A stretch of DNA of 57,262 nucleotides from an uncultured Myxococcales bacterium (GTDB taxonomy: Bacteria; Myxococcota_A; UBA9042): positions 1 to 57,262 of the forward strand of contig CAIYBN010000049.1 of NCBI GenBank assembly GCA_903924465.1, written 5' to 3'. Below the pieces are notes generated by a model, which was given only the letters and a program-made list of their open reading frames with translations, ran no database searches and was not told where the DNA came from. The position numbers and the translations under genes were made by a program. Position 1 is the stretch's first letter. The number at the start of each line of letters is the position of its first letter. Shown one piece after another: positions 24,448 to 33,102 of the stretch.

Positions 24448-26040
24448 CTACGGTCGTTCGTCGCCCGGCGGATCGCCACCCTCGTCGGAGCGCTTCTCGT
24501 CGTCCCCTTCGTCGCGCGCCCGCCGCCGTGGCCGATCGTCGTCGTTCGCCGCGGGTTCGTCCTCTTCCACGGCACGCGCGCGTCGTCCGCGGCCACGCCC
24601 GGTTTCCTCCTCGGCAGGCTTTTTGTCCTCCACCGCAGGCTCCGGCTTGGGTGGATCCGGCTTCTTTTCCTCCTGTTTGGGCGGTTCCGGCGCTGGCGTC
24701 GGTGTGGGCGGCGGCATGACGGGCTTGAATTCCGGAATCGGTGCGGCGGGCATCGGCGTCGCGACGACGGTCGGTGCAGGCGGCTGAACCGGACCGGGCG
24801 TCGTCGGCTGACCAGGTGCGGGATTGCCGTCCGGCCCCGTCCCGCCAACCGGCGCTTTGCCACGGGTCCCCACGCCAATCACCGGCAACTCAGGCTTGCA
24901 CTGCGGGCGCATGAGCGGACCGGTGCAGCCAATTCCAATGAACCCCGCGCGCTCAAACGGCTTCAGCTTGGCGCCAAAGAGCGTCAGAATCTTCGACCAC
25001 TTCACGCGGTCATCCACCGGCTTGTCCGGCTTCTCTTCGTCCGCGGCTTCCTCGTCGTCCGCGGTCTCGTCGGCCTTTGTCGCCTTCGCCGCCTTGTCGC
25101 CATCCTTGGGCTTCTTGGCATCCTTCTTCTCTTTTTCGTTCAAGTTGATGGCGAAGTGCAGCTGCAAAGTCGCCTGCTTGAGCATGCCTTTGCCCGGCGG
25201 AATCAGAATGTGCGCCATTTCATCGGTGAGGATCTCCACGTCCGCGCCCTCGCCGCCGGCTTCCATCTTCTCAATGTGAATGACCGTCGCCTTGTCACTC
25301 CCGCGCGCCGCAGCCAACGCCGCGATGTTGGACTTCAGGCCGATCTTCACCTTCAGCGTCACCGTGCCCAAGCCCAGATCGGTCATGCGCAGGCCGCCTT
25401 CCAGCTCCGGCGATTTCAGGATCGCGTCGGCCAGATCCAGATCGACGTCGCCCGTGATGTCCTCGCCGCCGCTGCCGTAGTGCACCTTGGCCGTGCCGTT
25501 CAAATCGCCATCGACGCCCGCGCTCAAGCTCTTGTTGCCCGCCAGCAGCCGGTTGCCAATGCCCATCTCGCCCAAGGCGATGTCACTGATCTTGCCGATC
25601 TCAAAGTCGTAGTCCTCGCCTTTCTGAACAATCCTACCGTCTTCCAGCTTGCCGCCGCCGGCGTCCATCTCAAAGTGCACGTCGATCGTCTTGCCCATCA
25701 GCGCCGGCCACAGCGCGACCCGGGCGCTCAGGCGATCGATGCGCAGCTCTGTCTCCGGTACACCGGGCGTTGCCTGGCCATTTTCACCCGGCTCTCCCGG
25801 TTTCGCCGGCAGCACGAGGCGCACACCCAGCAGCTCAATCCCGCCCAGCCCGTGCAGTTTCAGGTCCTCGATCTCAATCGGATAGCCCTGGGCGCGTGCC
25901 TGCCGTGCCACGAACGACCGCAGCTGGCGGGTGGGAAACGTGTAGGGCAAGGCGATGACCGCAATCAGGCAGAAAAACAGCGCATAGCCCAAAAACTGGA
26001 CTGCGGACTGCAAGCGCGGGTTGGCAAATAGTCTGAACAT
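24448..26040 (-). CDS. gspN: Type II secretion protein GspN (delta-type)
   Basis: GspN is an inner-membrane-anchored protein found in the type II systems of delta-proteobacteria and some others. The 530-residue product has an N-terminal helix (FLGYALFFCLIAVIALPYTFP) and the beta-rich AsmA-like body with DLKLHGLGGIELLGVRLVLP and DVHFEMDAGGGKLEDG. It is far longer than typical GspN (250-320): a Lys/Asp/Glu-rich insert (about 300-345) and a Pro-rich then Arg/Asp/Glu-rich tail (about 390-530) are added. It is the last recognised gsp gene, 51 bases after gspM. Confidence 0.88.
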   Translation of the reverse strand: MFRLFANPRLQSAVQFLGYALFFCLIAVIALPYTFPTRQLRSFVARQARAQGYPIEIEDLKLHGLGGIELLGVRLVLPAKPGEPGENGQATPGVPETELRIDRLSARVALWPALMGKTIDVHFEMDAGGGKLEDGRIVQKGEDYDFEIGKISDIALGEMGIGNRLLAGNKSLSAGVDGDLNGTAKVHYGSGGEDITGDVDLDLADAILKSPELEGGLRMTDLGLGTVTLKVKIGLKSNIAALAAARGSDKATVIHIEKMEAGGEGADVEILTDEMAHILIPPGKGMLKQATLQLHFAINLNEKEKKDAKKPKDGDKAAKATKADETADDEEAADEEKPDKPVDDRVKWSKILTLFGAKLKPFERAGFIGIGCTGPLMRPQCKPELPVIGVGTRGKAPVGGTGPDGNPAPGQPTTPGPVQPPAPTVVATPMPAAPIPEFKPVMPPPTPTPAPEPPKQEEKKPDPPKPEPAVEDKKPAEEETGRGRGRRARAVEEDEPAANDDDRPRRRARDEGDDEKRSDEGGDPPGDERP

Positions 26041-26091
26041 GCTCGTCTCTTTCGTCGTCGTGGTTGGCCATCAGCCGTCCAATTTGCGCCG

Positions 26092-26763
26092 TCACTCTTC
26101 CATCACGCCGTAGCGGAACTGGCCAATCTTGATCGTCGCAGCGAACTGCTCTCGCGTCGTTCCGGTTCGGGTAAAATCGAGAGAAATGCCAAAAAGCGGG
26201 TCCGGATGCGATTCCAGCTTGGCCAGAAACCGCATCAGCGCCTCTTCCGGCACGTTGGTGAACACTGCGTCAATGGTCGACAGGAACACTTCCTTGCCGC
26301 CCTTCTTCGCCTTCTTCTGTTTCTTCGCCGGCGTCCCTTTCTTGCGCTGCGTCAGCTCGGCCAGCACGTCGGTGGCATTGGCGAACTTGATGAGCTCACT
26401 CAATTTCTCCTTGCCCGTTGACGTGCCGTCCTCGTCCTTGCGCTCAAACTCAATCGTCTTGGCGATGTTCAGCACGGTCGCCTGGAGTTGCTCCTTGCTC
26501 GCGCGCTCCAGCTGTTCATCCGTGGCCTTTTCTTCCGCGCGATTGGCCAGGTACATCGGCCCCTGCTTCTCGATCTCGCGTAAGGACGTCTCGCCGGCCG
26601 CCACTTCCTCTTCCAGCGCACTGACCTTGCGCGACATCAGCACGCCAACCAGCACGACCGCGACGATGGCGGAAACGACAACGCCGCCGAGCACAAGGTT
26701 GCGCTCGCGATCGCTCATCCGCTCCAGCATGCTGCCCAATCTACCCATGGATGCCGCTGCCAT
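26092..26763 (-). CDS. gspM: Type II secretion protein GspM
   Basis: GspM is a small bitopic inner-membrane protein that pairs with GspL in the assembly platform. The 223-residue product has a short cytoplasmic N-terminus (GRLGSMLERMSDRERNLVLG), a membrane helix (GVVVSAIVAVVLVGVLM), a coiled-coil, then a ferredoxin-like domain (about 120-223) containing a Lys-rich loop (KKGTPAKKQKKAKKGGK). Its ATG lies inside the gspL stop (TGATG), so translation is coupled. The assignment rests on topology and operon position because GspM is weakly conserved. Confidence 0.85.
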   Translation of the reverse strand: MAAASMGRLGSMLERMSDRERNLVLGGVVVSAIVAVVLVGVLMSRKVSALEEEVAAGETSLREIEKQGPMYLANRAEEKATDEQLERASKEQLQATVLNIAKTIEFERKDEDGTSTGKEKLSELIKFANATDVLAELTQRKKGTPAKKQKKAKKGGKEVFLSTIDAVFTNVPEEALMRFLAKLESHPDPLFGISLDFTRTGTTREQFAATIKIGQFRYGVMEE

Positions 26764-28838
26764 CAGGGTTCCTCCTCGGTCTCAGCCTTGTCGGCCTTCT
26801 TGCCCTTGCCGTCGCCCGCCGTGGTGGCGTCGGCCTTGGTCGCAGTCTTGGTCTTGGTCTTCTTCTCAGTCGGCTGCGGGCACGCGACCTCAAACTGCAT
26901 CGTGAACTTGAACCAGTCGCGATGCCGTTCGAACGTGATCCGATCCGACGACGATTTGACCTTGCTGAAGCACTTGTGGCTGTCGATCGCCTGCTGCAGC
27001 GCCAGCAGCGCATCCTGCGTGTCCGCTTCGCCGCGCATCGTCACGCCGGAGCGTTCGATCTGCATCGCATTCAGCTCAATCTTGTGGCCCGTGAACGGCT
27101 TGTCGGACTTGTCACCATCGTCGCTGTTTTTCTTCTCGCCGTCCTTCTTCTCCGTATCCTTCTTTTCCGTCGGCTTCTTCTCAGCCGCCTTGCGCGCCGA
27201 TTCCGGGAGCAAGCTCGTCGGTGTTTCAGGCTCCACGTTGGCAGGCTCCACGGTATGACGCCGCGCGTTTGCCCGATTGCTCCGCTCCAGACGTGGATCG
27301 ATCGGCGGCGCTTCTGCCTCGTCGTCCGCGCTCACCACCTGCGGACGCACCATGCCGGGCGCACGCATCGCCGGATCGCCGATTGGCCCCATCGGCACCA
27401 CGGGCGACCGCGACTCCGGATTGGGCGCATTCGGCTCCCCCGGTCCACCCACTTCCGGCGGCGCATCCGGCGGTTCTGTCACCTTGTCGATGACCTGGGA
27501 AATCTCCTCCAGCACCTTGAACGCCGACATGTCCGGATACAACGCTGCGACGTCCAAGCTCGGCTCGCGCGCCAGTTCCTTCTGCACATAGTCAAAATCG
27601 CCCGACGTCTTGCCGATCAGCGTCTTGGACAGCGCCTCCAGGTGGGCGACTTGCGCGTCCTGCTCAGTCGCCAGCGCCTTCCAGGTCAGCGTCGCGCGTA
27701 CGCCCAGGAGCAGCACGACCATCACCGCAAACGCAGCAAGCATCGGCATCCGCGCCTGCAGAATCTTGAAATCGCCTTCGTAAGCCAGTTCGCCTTGGCG
27801 GAAGTTGACGTCGTCGTCCGCCGCCGCCGGATCGGCCGCAGCCAGAGCCAGAGCCACCGCGAGCGCGCCGCGATCGCCCAGCGTCGCAGATTCGCTCAGC
27901 TTTTGATCGGGCAACTCGTTCAACCGCACGCCGAGCACTTGCAGCCCCAGCGCCCGCTCCAGATATTCGTCCAGCCCGGCCAGCCGACAGAGGCCGCCTG
28001 TCACGATCAGCCGGTCCGGTCGGACATGCGAACGACGCATCGCATACGCCAGCGTCTGCCGCAGTTCGCGGGTCAAAGGCTCCAGCGCCTCGCGCGTCGC
28101 TGCGTCGAGCCGTTTTTCGTCCGGATTCTCCGCGACCGCACCGCTGGGCAGCAGCCACGCGTGCTCGGCGAGCACGTCCTCCACGGGTTGGTCGGTCTTG
28201 AAATGCCCAGCGAAGATCTCGGCCACGGCGTTGCTACCCACCGACAGGCTGCGCACGACGTCGGTTTTGCCCTGATTCAGCAGCACCACGTCCGTCGATC
28301 GCGTGCCGATGTCGCACAGCATCGTCCAGCCGCCCGACATCTCCGGCAGCTTGCGGATCAGGCTCGCGTACGCCAATGCCGTCAGCCCGAGCCGCCGCGG
28401 CTCGATGCCCGCCGATCGCAGCCACGTCAGTTCCTTTTGCACGGTTTCATTGTGCGCCGCGATCGCCAGCACTTCCGTCTGGCCGTCCTTTTCGCCGACC
28501 CGGACATAATCCACGCACAGATCCGCGACCGGCACAGGAATGTGGTTCTCCAGCTCAAAGCCGACGGCTTCCTGAATGCTCTTGTCGTCGCGGAACGGGA
28601 ACGTCAGCACGCGGTGCATCACGGCATCGGTCGGCATGCTGACCGCCAGCATGTCGTCCGGCCGCAAATTGCGGTCCATCAAGCGCTTCAGCGCCGCCGC
28701 CCGGGTGTCGTCCGTGGCATTGTGCGGCAGCGGCTCCTCGTCCCAGCCCGACAGCGACGACTGCCGCAACGTCTTGTCGACAATCGCCAGCTTCAGCGCG
28801 CGTCGGCCGATGTCCAAGCCTAAAATCCGGTGTGCCAT
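26763..28838 (-). CDS. gspL: Type II secretion protein GspL (PilM/actin-like ATPase part)
   Basis: GspL anchors the GspE ATPase to the membrane through an actin-like cytoplasmic domain. The 691-residue product starts with ILGLDIGRRALKLAIVD, the PilM-like phosphate-1 motif, and has MLCDIGTRSTDVVLLNQGK and RLIVTGGLCRLAGLDEYL. A membrane helix (MLAAFAVMVVLLLGVRATL) follows at about 365. The periplasmic part is unusually long because a Pro- and Lys/Glu-rich segment of about 150 residues separates the helix region from a C-terminal ferredoxin-like domain (HKIELNAMQIERSGVTMRGE). The length is well above the usual ~400. It overlaps gspM by one base and follows gspK by 12. Confidence 0.9.
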   Translation of the reverse strand: MAHRILGLDIGRRALKLAIVDKTLRQSSLSGWDEEPLPHNATDDTRAAALKRLMDRNLRPDDMLAVSMPTDAVMHRVLTFPFRDDKSIQEAVGFELENHIPVPVADLCVDYVRVGEKDGQTEVLAIAAHNETVQKELTWLRSAGIEPRRLGLTALAYASLIRKLPEMSGGWTMLCDIGTRSTDVVLLNQGKTDVVRSLSVGSNAVAEIFAGHFKTDQPVEDVLAEHAWLLPSGAVAENPDEKRLDAATREALEPLTRELRQTLAYAMRRSHVRPDRLIVTGGLCRLAGLDEYLERALGLQVLGVRLNELPDQKLSESATLGDRGALAVALALAAADPAAADDDVNFRQGELAYEGDFKILQARMPMLAAFAVMVVLLLGVRATLTWKALATEQDAQVAHLEALSKTLIGKTSGDFDYVQKELAREPSLDVAALYPDMSAFKVLEEISQVIDKVTEPPDAPPEVGGPGEPNAPNPESRSPVVPMGPIGDPAMRAPGMVRPQVVSADDEAEAPPIDPRLERSNRANARRHTVEPANVEPETPTSLLPESARKAAEKKPTEKKDTEKKDGEKKNSDDGDKSDKPFTGHKIELNAMQIERSGVTMRGEADTQDALLALQQAIDSHKCFSKVKSSSDRITFERHRDWFKFTMQFEVACPQPTEKKTKTKTATKADATTAGDGKGKKADKAETEEEP

Positions 28839-28850
28839 GGCTTCCTTACC

Positions 28851-30116
28851 TCAATCCTCATTCCAGTACACGTACTTCTGCGTGGACGTATCCAACAGCG
28901 CCGTGATCTTCTTCTCCACCTTGCCCGACGTGCCATACGCCTCGATGCGCACGATTTTGCCCGTCGTTCCAATATCTTCCAGCATCCGCTGCTGATTGAT
29001 TTGCAGCACCTGCGTGTAGTCCACCGGCAGTACCATGCCCAGACGGCTGAAGAACTGCACAAAACGCTGCGGATTCGCGAAAGGCGGCGAGAACACCATC
29101 TTCTTCAACGTCCGGCAGACCTCAATGTATTGCCCCGCGATGTTCACCGGCACAAAAGCGTTCTGTTGAAAGCCGCGCGCGCACGCGATGTTCTCGTTCG
29201 CCGGATTCGCCAGGTTTTTGCAAATCAGCGCCTTGATGACCTCGATGTTCGCGGTATTCACGTTGAGCTTCTCGGTCTGGTACACGGTCAGCTGCTTGCG
29301 CAGCTTGCACCAAATGGCGTCGGTCATGCCGTCGACCATGCGCACTTCCTCGGTCGTGTCATACGGCGCGTCCTTGACCTTGCCACCGCGCCGCGCATAC
29401 GGCGAGCCTTCCGCACCCTGCGATTCCAGAAGCTTGCGCGTCGCCGGATCGACATCGGTCTTCAACTGATCCGCGTCCGACCAGTCGATGATGTTCAGCG
29501 CCAACTGCGCCATTTCCTTATCCAGTTCGCCCACATGCGTCACGCCTTCATTGCGCTCCAGCACCTTGTACAGCGTGTCAAACACCGCCTGTTTTTCGCC
29601 GATGGTCTTGACGCGGTTGACGTTGACGCGGCCATCCTCGTCTGTACTCGTGCAGCCACAGCTGCCGCGCTGCAAGCTGGCGCCCGGATTGCCCTTGAGA
29701 TCGACGAGCTTGATGCCCATCAGGTTCATCTCACCTTTGCAGAACGCGTTGACGAATTCGCAGGCATAGGCGCCGGTGTTGATCTGCGGCTTTTGCCCGC
29801 CCATCATGCTGGCGTACTTGCCGATGATGCTCTCGACGATGTCGGCGGAACCAATCACCAGCGCCGCCAATTCCACCGCCGCGCGCGCATGCAGGTGCGC
29901 TTCCACTTCGGCTTCGACGTAATTCGACGTCTTGACCGCGACGCGCGACGTGTACGTGAATTCCAATGAGAAAATCGAGAGGATCGCGATCGCCGCCAGC
30001 GCCAAAATGAGTGCAATGCCGCGCTGCCGATCGCTTGGACCGGGCGCGCCATCGCCGACCGCACGACGACCGGCGGCCAACGCTTCTGCCACAGCACTGA
30101 TCCAGCGTCGTGTCAT
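28851..30116 (-). CDS. gspK: Type II secretion minor pseudopilin GspK
   Basis: GspK caps the tip of the pseudopilus. The 421-residue product has a type IV pilin-like N-terminus, QRGIALILALAAIAILSIF, cleaved after the Gly, with Ile at +1. The large alpha domain carries NIIDWSDADQ, a variant of the family WxDxD motif, and the C-terminal KLNVNTANIEV (family NVNTA). Cys residues (FCK, SCGC) occur in the first half. The start at 30116 overlaps gspJ by four bases (ATGA). The N-terminal region before the pilin segment is longer than usual, about 30 residues. Confidence 0.93.
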   Translation of the reverse strand: MTRRWISAVAEALAAGRRAVGDGAPGPSDRQRGIALILALAAIAILSIFSLEFTYTSRVAVKTSNYVEAEVEAHLHARAAVELAALVIGSADIVESIIGKYASMMGGQKPQINTGAYACEFVNAFCKGEMNLMGIKLVDLKGNPGASLQRGSCGCTSTDEDGRVNVNRVKTIGEKQAVFDTLYKVLERNEGVTHVGELDKEMAQLALNIIDWSDADQLKTDVDPATRKLLESQGAEGSPYARRGGKVKDAPYDTTEEVRMVDGMTDAIWCKLRKQLTVYQTEKLNVNTANIEVIKALICKNLANPANENIACARGFQQNAFVPVNIAGQYIEVCRTLKKMVFSPPFANPQRFVQFFSRLGMVLPVDYTQVLQINQQRMLEDIGTTGKIVRIEAYGTSGKVEKKITALLDTSTQKYVYWNED

Positions 30117-31003
30117 CGTGTCAGCCCCATGCCGCCCATGCCCATGCCGCCCGCGGCGGGAACGCCAAAGCCCATCGGCGTGGTCGCCGGCATCGCCGCG
30201 TACGGATTCAGCGTGTTGTCATAGGGTTTGGGCGTACTGATACCGCCAAACTCAATCGGCTGCATCACCCGCACGCGCGTTTGCGTCTCAAAGGCCAACA
30301 CGTGGTCCTCGGTCTCCAGCGTGAGCGAAATCTTCACCCGCGCCGGCAGCCACAGATCGTCCGGACCGTGCTTCGCAGTCTGCGTCGAGGCCTGCACCAG
30401 CGCCTTGCCCAGATCGTTGTTGCCCGTCGCCGCGCCGATCGCCGTTGCCGCCATCGACTTCTTCATCTCGGCTTCCTTGGCGTTGTCGATTTCGACCTTC
30501 CAATCCGACTGCCAGGCTTCCTTGTCAAAATCCCAGTACGAAAACGACAGCTTGCTCACGCCCGTCGCCAGCACCAGCCGCTGTCCGCCTTTCTCCGGCT
30601 GATCGTCGATCACCGGCTTTTCGCGCCGCACGAGGATGTTTTGGCCCGACTGCCGGTCGCGCTCCAACCGGTAGGTGACAAAGCCTTCGTCGCTCTCCGG
30701 CGCGTTGCGCACCATGCGCCGGTGGCCCATGTAGCTGAACGTCAGCGAATTGCCCTTGCCGATGAACGCGGTCTTGGTCGTCTTGAACAGGCTCTGGTGC
30801 TTGGACAGGTACGCCATGGCGATTTCCCGCTCCATGCGCCCCAGCGCCACGCGCGCGGCGTGGTACTGCTCCTGACTTTCCCGCGTGTCCTGAATCGCAC
30901 CGAGAATCGAGCCGGTAGCCGTCGTCAAGATCAGGCCCATCATCGCCAGCAAGGCGACCGCGACCAGAATTTCCATGAGCGTGAAGCCGCGGGAAGCGCT
31001 CAT
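30113..31003 (-). CDS. gspJ: Type II secretion minor pseudopilin GspJ
   Basis: GspJ forms the tip complex with GspI and GspK. The 296-residue product starts MSASRGFTLMEILVAVALLA, the class III pilin signal with cleavage after Gly6 and Glu at +5. Conserved GspJ-like parts include LGRMEREIAMAYLS and the beta-rich C-terminal half (LSFSYWDFDKEAW). The last 20 residues are Gly/Met-rich (GMGMGGMGLTR), matching the end of GspI. The ATG at 31003 overlaps the gspI stop by four bases, so the longer frame to 31351 is only a shadow of gspI. Confidence 0.93.
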   Translation of the reverse strand: MSASRGFTLMEILVAVALLAMMGLILTTATGSILGAIQDTRESQEQYHAARVALGRMEREIAMAYLSKHQSLFKTTKTAFIGKGNSLTFSYMGHRRMVRNAPESDEGFVTYRLERDRQSGQNILVRREKPVIDDQPEKGGQRLVLATGVSKLSFSYWDFDKEAWQSDWKVEIDNAKEAEMKKSMAATAIGAATGNNDLGKALVQASTQTAKHGPDDLWLPARVKISLTLETEDHVLAFETQTRVRVMQPIEFGGISTPKPYDNTLNPYAAMPATTPMGFGVPAAGGMGMGGMGLTR

Positions 31004-31911
31004 CGCGTCATCCCCAGTCCGCCCAGCGGATTGCCCATCGGCGACGGCGTGTTCAGCGAGCCCGGCGCGCCAGGCGGCAAGGCGCCTTGGACCGCGCCCT
31101 GGACCTTCTCCATGTTCTTCATCTGCTGGATCTGGTCCGCTTCCTCCTTGCTCACCGCGGTCGTAAACGTCTCGACCACCAGCGTCTTGCGCTTCTTGGC
31201 CGCGGCATCCATGCCGTACTCGTCGTCCTTCCAGCTCAAATGCAGAATCACCTTGCGCGTGCGATCCGACGCGCGCTTGAGCACGCGCGGCAGCAGCTCG
31301 GAAATCATCAGGCCCATCGACATCTGCAAAATCGAAATGTTGATATCGCACAGGCTCAGCAGTCCCATCCCTTGTTCACCGGACATCAGCAGCACGCCCA
31401 AGAGGCCCATCAGGTCGCCGCCCTTGGCGATTTGCGTCAGATCCAGCCCCGTGTCCTGCGCGTTGCCGGCCGATTGCGACAGGTTCGCCGGCTTGTCCTT
31501 GGGCCCAGTCGCACCGGGATTGCTCAGCTTGTCCAGGGCGCCCGTCGCCGCCAGCGAATTCTGCGCCGTGGTCAGCGACTGCTGGGCGCGGCTCGTCACG
31601 TCGCTGATCATGCCGTCGTCCAAGTTCAAGCCGATGAGGTCGTACGTGCACTTGAACTGCCGCGCGTAGACCTTGGGCAACTCACAGTCCTTGCCGTTGA
31701 CGTCGTTGGTGGGAAAGCCGTCCTTGCGGTACTTTTCCTCAATGTCCAAAACCGCGCCGCGCAAGAGCAGGGCGGCCGCGGTCGAGCGGTACACGCGTTT
31801 GGAGAACACCGCCGACGACGACGCGCCGGCCGTGATGATGGTCAGCGCAAACGCCAGGATCGCCATCGCGATGAGCACTTCCAAAAGCGTGAAACCGCGG
31901 CGAGAGCTCAT
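31000..31911 (-). CDS. gspI: Type II secretion minor pseudopilin GspI, extended
   Basis: The 303-residue product starts MSSRRGFTLLEVLIAMAILA, a canonical prepilin signal with Glu at +5 after Gly6, as expected for GspI. Family members are about 120-130 residues; here a long insert rich in Asp/Leu/Met (about 90-210) and a C-terminal extension to GGLGMTR are added. The tail resembles that of GspJ. The ATG at 31911 has GGGGGAGAA ahead and overlaps the gspH stop by four bases. Assignment as GspI rather than GspV/H rests on order and signal. Confidence 0.9.
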   Translation of the reverse strand: MSSRRGFTLLEVLIAMAILAFALTIITAGASSSAVFSKRVYRSTAAALLLRGAVLDIEEKYRKDGFPTNDVNGKDCELPKVYARQFKCTYDLIGLNLDDGMISDVTSRAQQSLTTAQNSLAATGALDKLSNPGATGPKDKPANLSQSAGNAQDTGLDLTQIAKGGDLMGLLGVLLMSGEQGMGLLSLCDINISILQMSMGLMISELLPRVLKRASDRTRKVILHLSWKDDEYGMDAAAKKRKTLVVETFTTAVSKEEADQIQQMKNMEKVQGAVQGALPPGAPGSLNTPSPMGNPLGGLGMTR

Positions 31912-32591
31912 TTCTCCCCCTTCTCGGTGTCGCTTTTGTCGAGTTTCTCAAACGGAACCTTCTCGTTGTGCAACTTCGCCGCGCCCTGCAGCGCTTTGAC
32001 TTCCACGGTCATCACGTCGGAATCGTCATCCTCCGCCTTGCCATCGCCTTTGACCCAGATCAGCGCGTTTTCCGTCGTGCCGTTCGGGAAAAAGTACAGA
32101 TATGCCGCGCCCTTCTTCAGCGGTTCATTTTGGTGCGAGGTCATGACGCCGGCAATCGAAATGCCCGGATCCATCGTGTACTTGGCCAGCAGCCGCGACT
32201 TGGTCTGGGTAAAACCGGCGTCCATCTTCGCCGGTTCCTCCTCCACCTTGCCGCCTTTGCCCGACTTCTTCGGTTTCTTCTTGGCCTTCTTCTTCGCTTC
32301 CTCGTCGTCGCCCTCGCCCGGCAGCAGAAACTGCTGACACGGATCGTCGGACGTCTGTTCCTCGCCCCAATACATCCGCTTGTCGAGGTCAAAGACCAAA
32401 CGATGCACTTTGCCGGACAGCACGCTCAGGTTGTAGAGATAGCGCACCGCCACCGCGATTTTGCCGGTTTCCGATTGCACCGAAGCGCCGCGCACGTTGC
32501 CGACGCCGGTCACAACCGCCACAGTGATCACCGCCATGACGGCGACCACTACGATCAGTTCGATCAGCGTAAAGCCACGTGAATTCCGCAC
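31908..32591 (-). CDS. gspH: Type II secretion minor pseudopilin GspH
   Basis: The 227-residue product starts VRNSRGFTLIELIVVVAVMA, a prepilin signal with Glu at +5. The middle carries a Lys-rich run (EEAKKKAKKKPKKSGKGGK) not seen in classical GspH, then a beta-rich C-terminal domain (MDPGISIAGVMTSHQNEPL, AAYLYFFPNGTTENALIWV). I chose GTG 32591, 29 bases after the gspG stop; a TTG at 32654 would overlap gspG. The gene ends in a four-base overlap with gspI. The ribosome site is weak (AAGCGAGA), so the exact start is uncertain. Confidence 0.88.
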   Translation of the reverse strand: MRNSRGFTLIELIVVVAVMAVITVAVVTGVGNVRGASVQSETGKIAVAVRYLYNLSVLSGKVHRLVFDLDKRMYWGEEQTSDDPCQQFLLPGEGDDEEAKKKAKKKPKKSGKGGKVEEEPAKMDAGFTQTKSRLLAKYTMDPGISIAGVMTSHQNEPLKKGAAYLYFFPNGTTENALIWVKGDGKAEDDDSDVMTVEVKALQGAAKLHNEKVPFEKLDKSDTEKGEK

Positions 32592-32620
32592 CAAATCTCG
32601 CTTCGTCGGCCCGTCCGGGC

Positions 32621-33052
32621 CTACTGTTTGTTGTTGTCCGGCTGGCCGTAGCAAATGTCATCCGGGCTGCCCGCGCGCTTGTCTTCGCCGTTCGAGCACA
32701 AGGAAAAGCCGTCGTCGCCTTGCACCGAGTACTGCAAGTCCTGCTTCCACGGATCTTTCAAGTTGCCGGTCTTGAGCTTGGCGCGCTTGCCTTCCGTCAG
32801 CGACTGCAGCGACTGCGGATAGTCGCCATTGCGCGCCTGGAACGCCTCGATGACGCCGCCGACGGTCTGGATCTGCGCGCGTGCCGCGTCGATCTTGGCG
32901 TCGCCCAACATGCCGAAAACGCCGTAGGCCAGCGCTGATCCCAGGACGCCGATGATCACGATGACGACCATGATTTCGATCAATGTCATACCGCGTTCGC
33001 CGTTCCGGGCGCCTGCCTGCTTCACGATCTGTGCCAAATCCCGCTTGTCCAT
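32621..33052 (-). CDS. gspG: Type II secretion major pseudopilin GspG
   Basis: GspG is the main subunit of the pseudopilus. The 143-residue product (family 140-150) has the leader MDKRDLAQIVKQAGARNGERG followed by MTLIEIMVVIVIIGVLGSAL. Cleavage is after Gly and mature residue 5 is Glu. The C-terminal domain has DYPQSLQSLTEGK, LKDPWKQDLQYS and DGFSLCSNGEDKRAGSPDDIC, the calcium loop region of GspG. The leader is long for the family. ATG 33052 has GAGGGTG directly ahead. Confidence 0.96.
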   Translation of the reverse strand: MDKRDLAQIVKQAGARNGERGMTLIEIMVVIVIIGVLGSALAYGVFGMLGDAKIDAARAQIQTVGGVIEAFQARNGDYPQSLQSLTEGKRAKLKTGNLKDPWKQDLQYSVQGDDGFSLCSNGEDKRAGSPDDICYGQPDNNKQ

Positions 33053-33102
33053 CACACCCTCACATGGCGGCTACACCGCCGGTTTAGTCTGCTCTTTCCC
33101 GC

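Noticed and set aside
26751..28823. 690-codon plus-strand open frame over gspL
   Set aside because: Nearly coextensive with gspL and lacks any recognisable sequence; a mirror frame.
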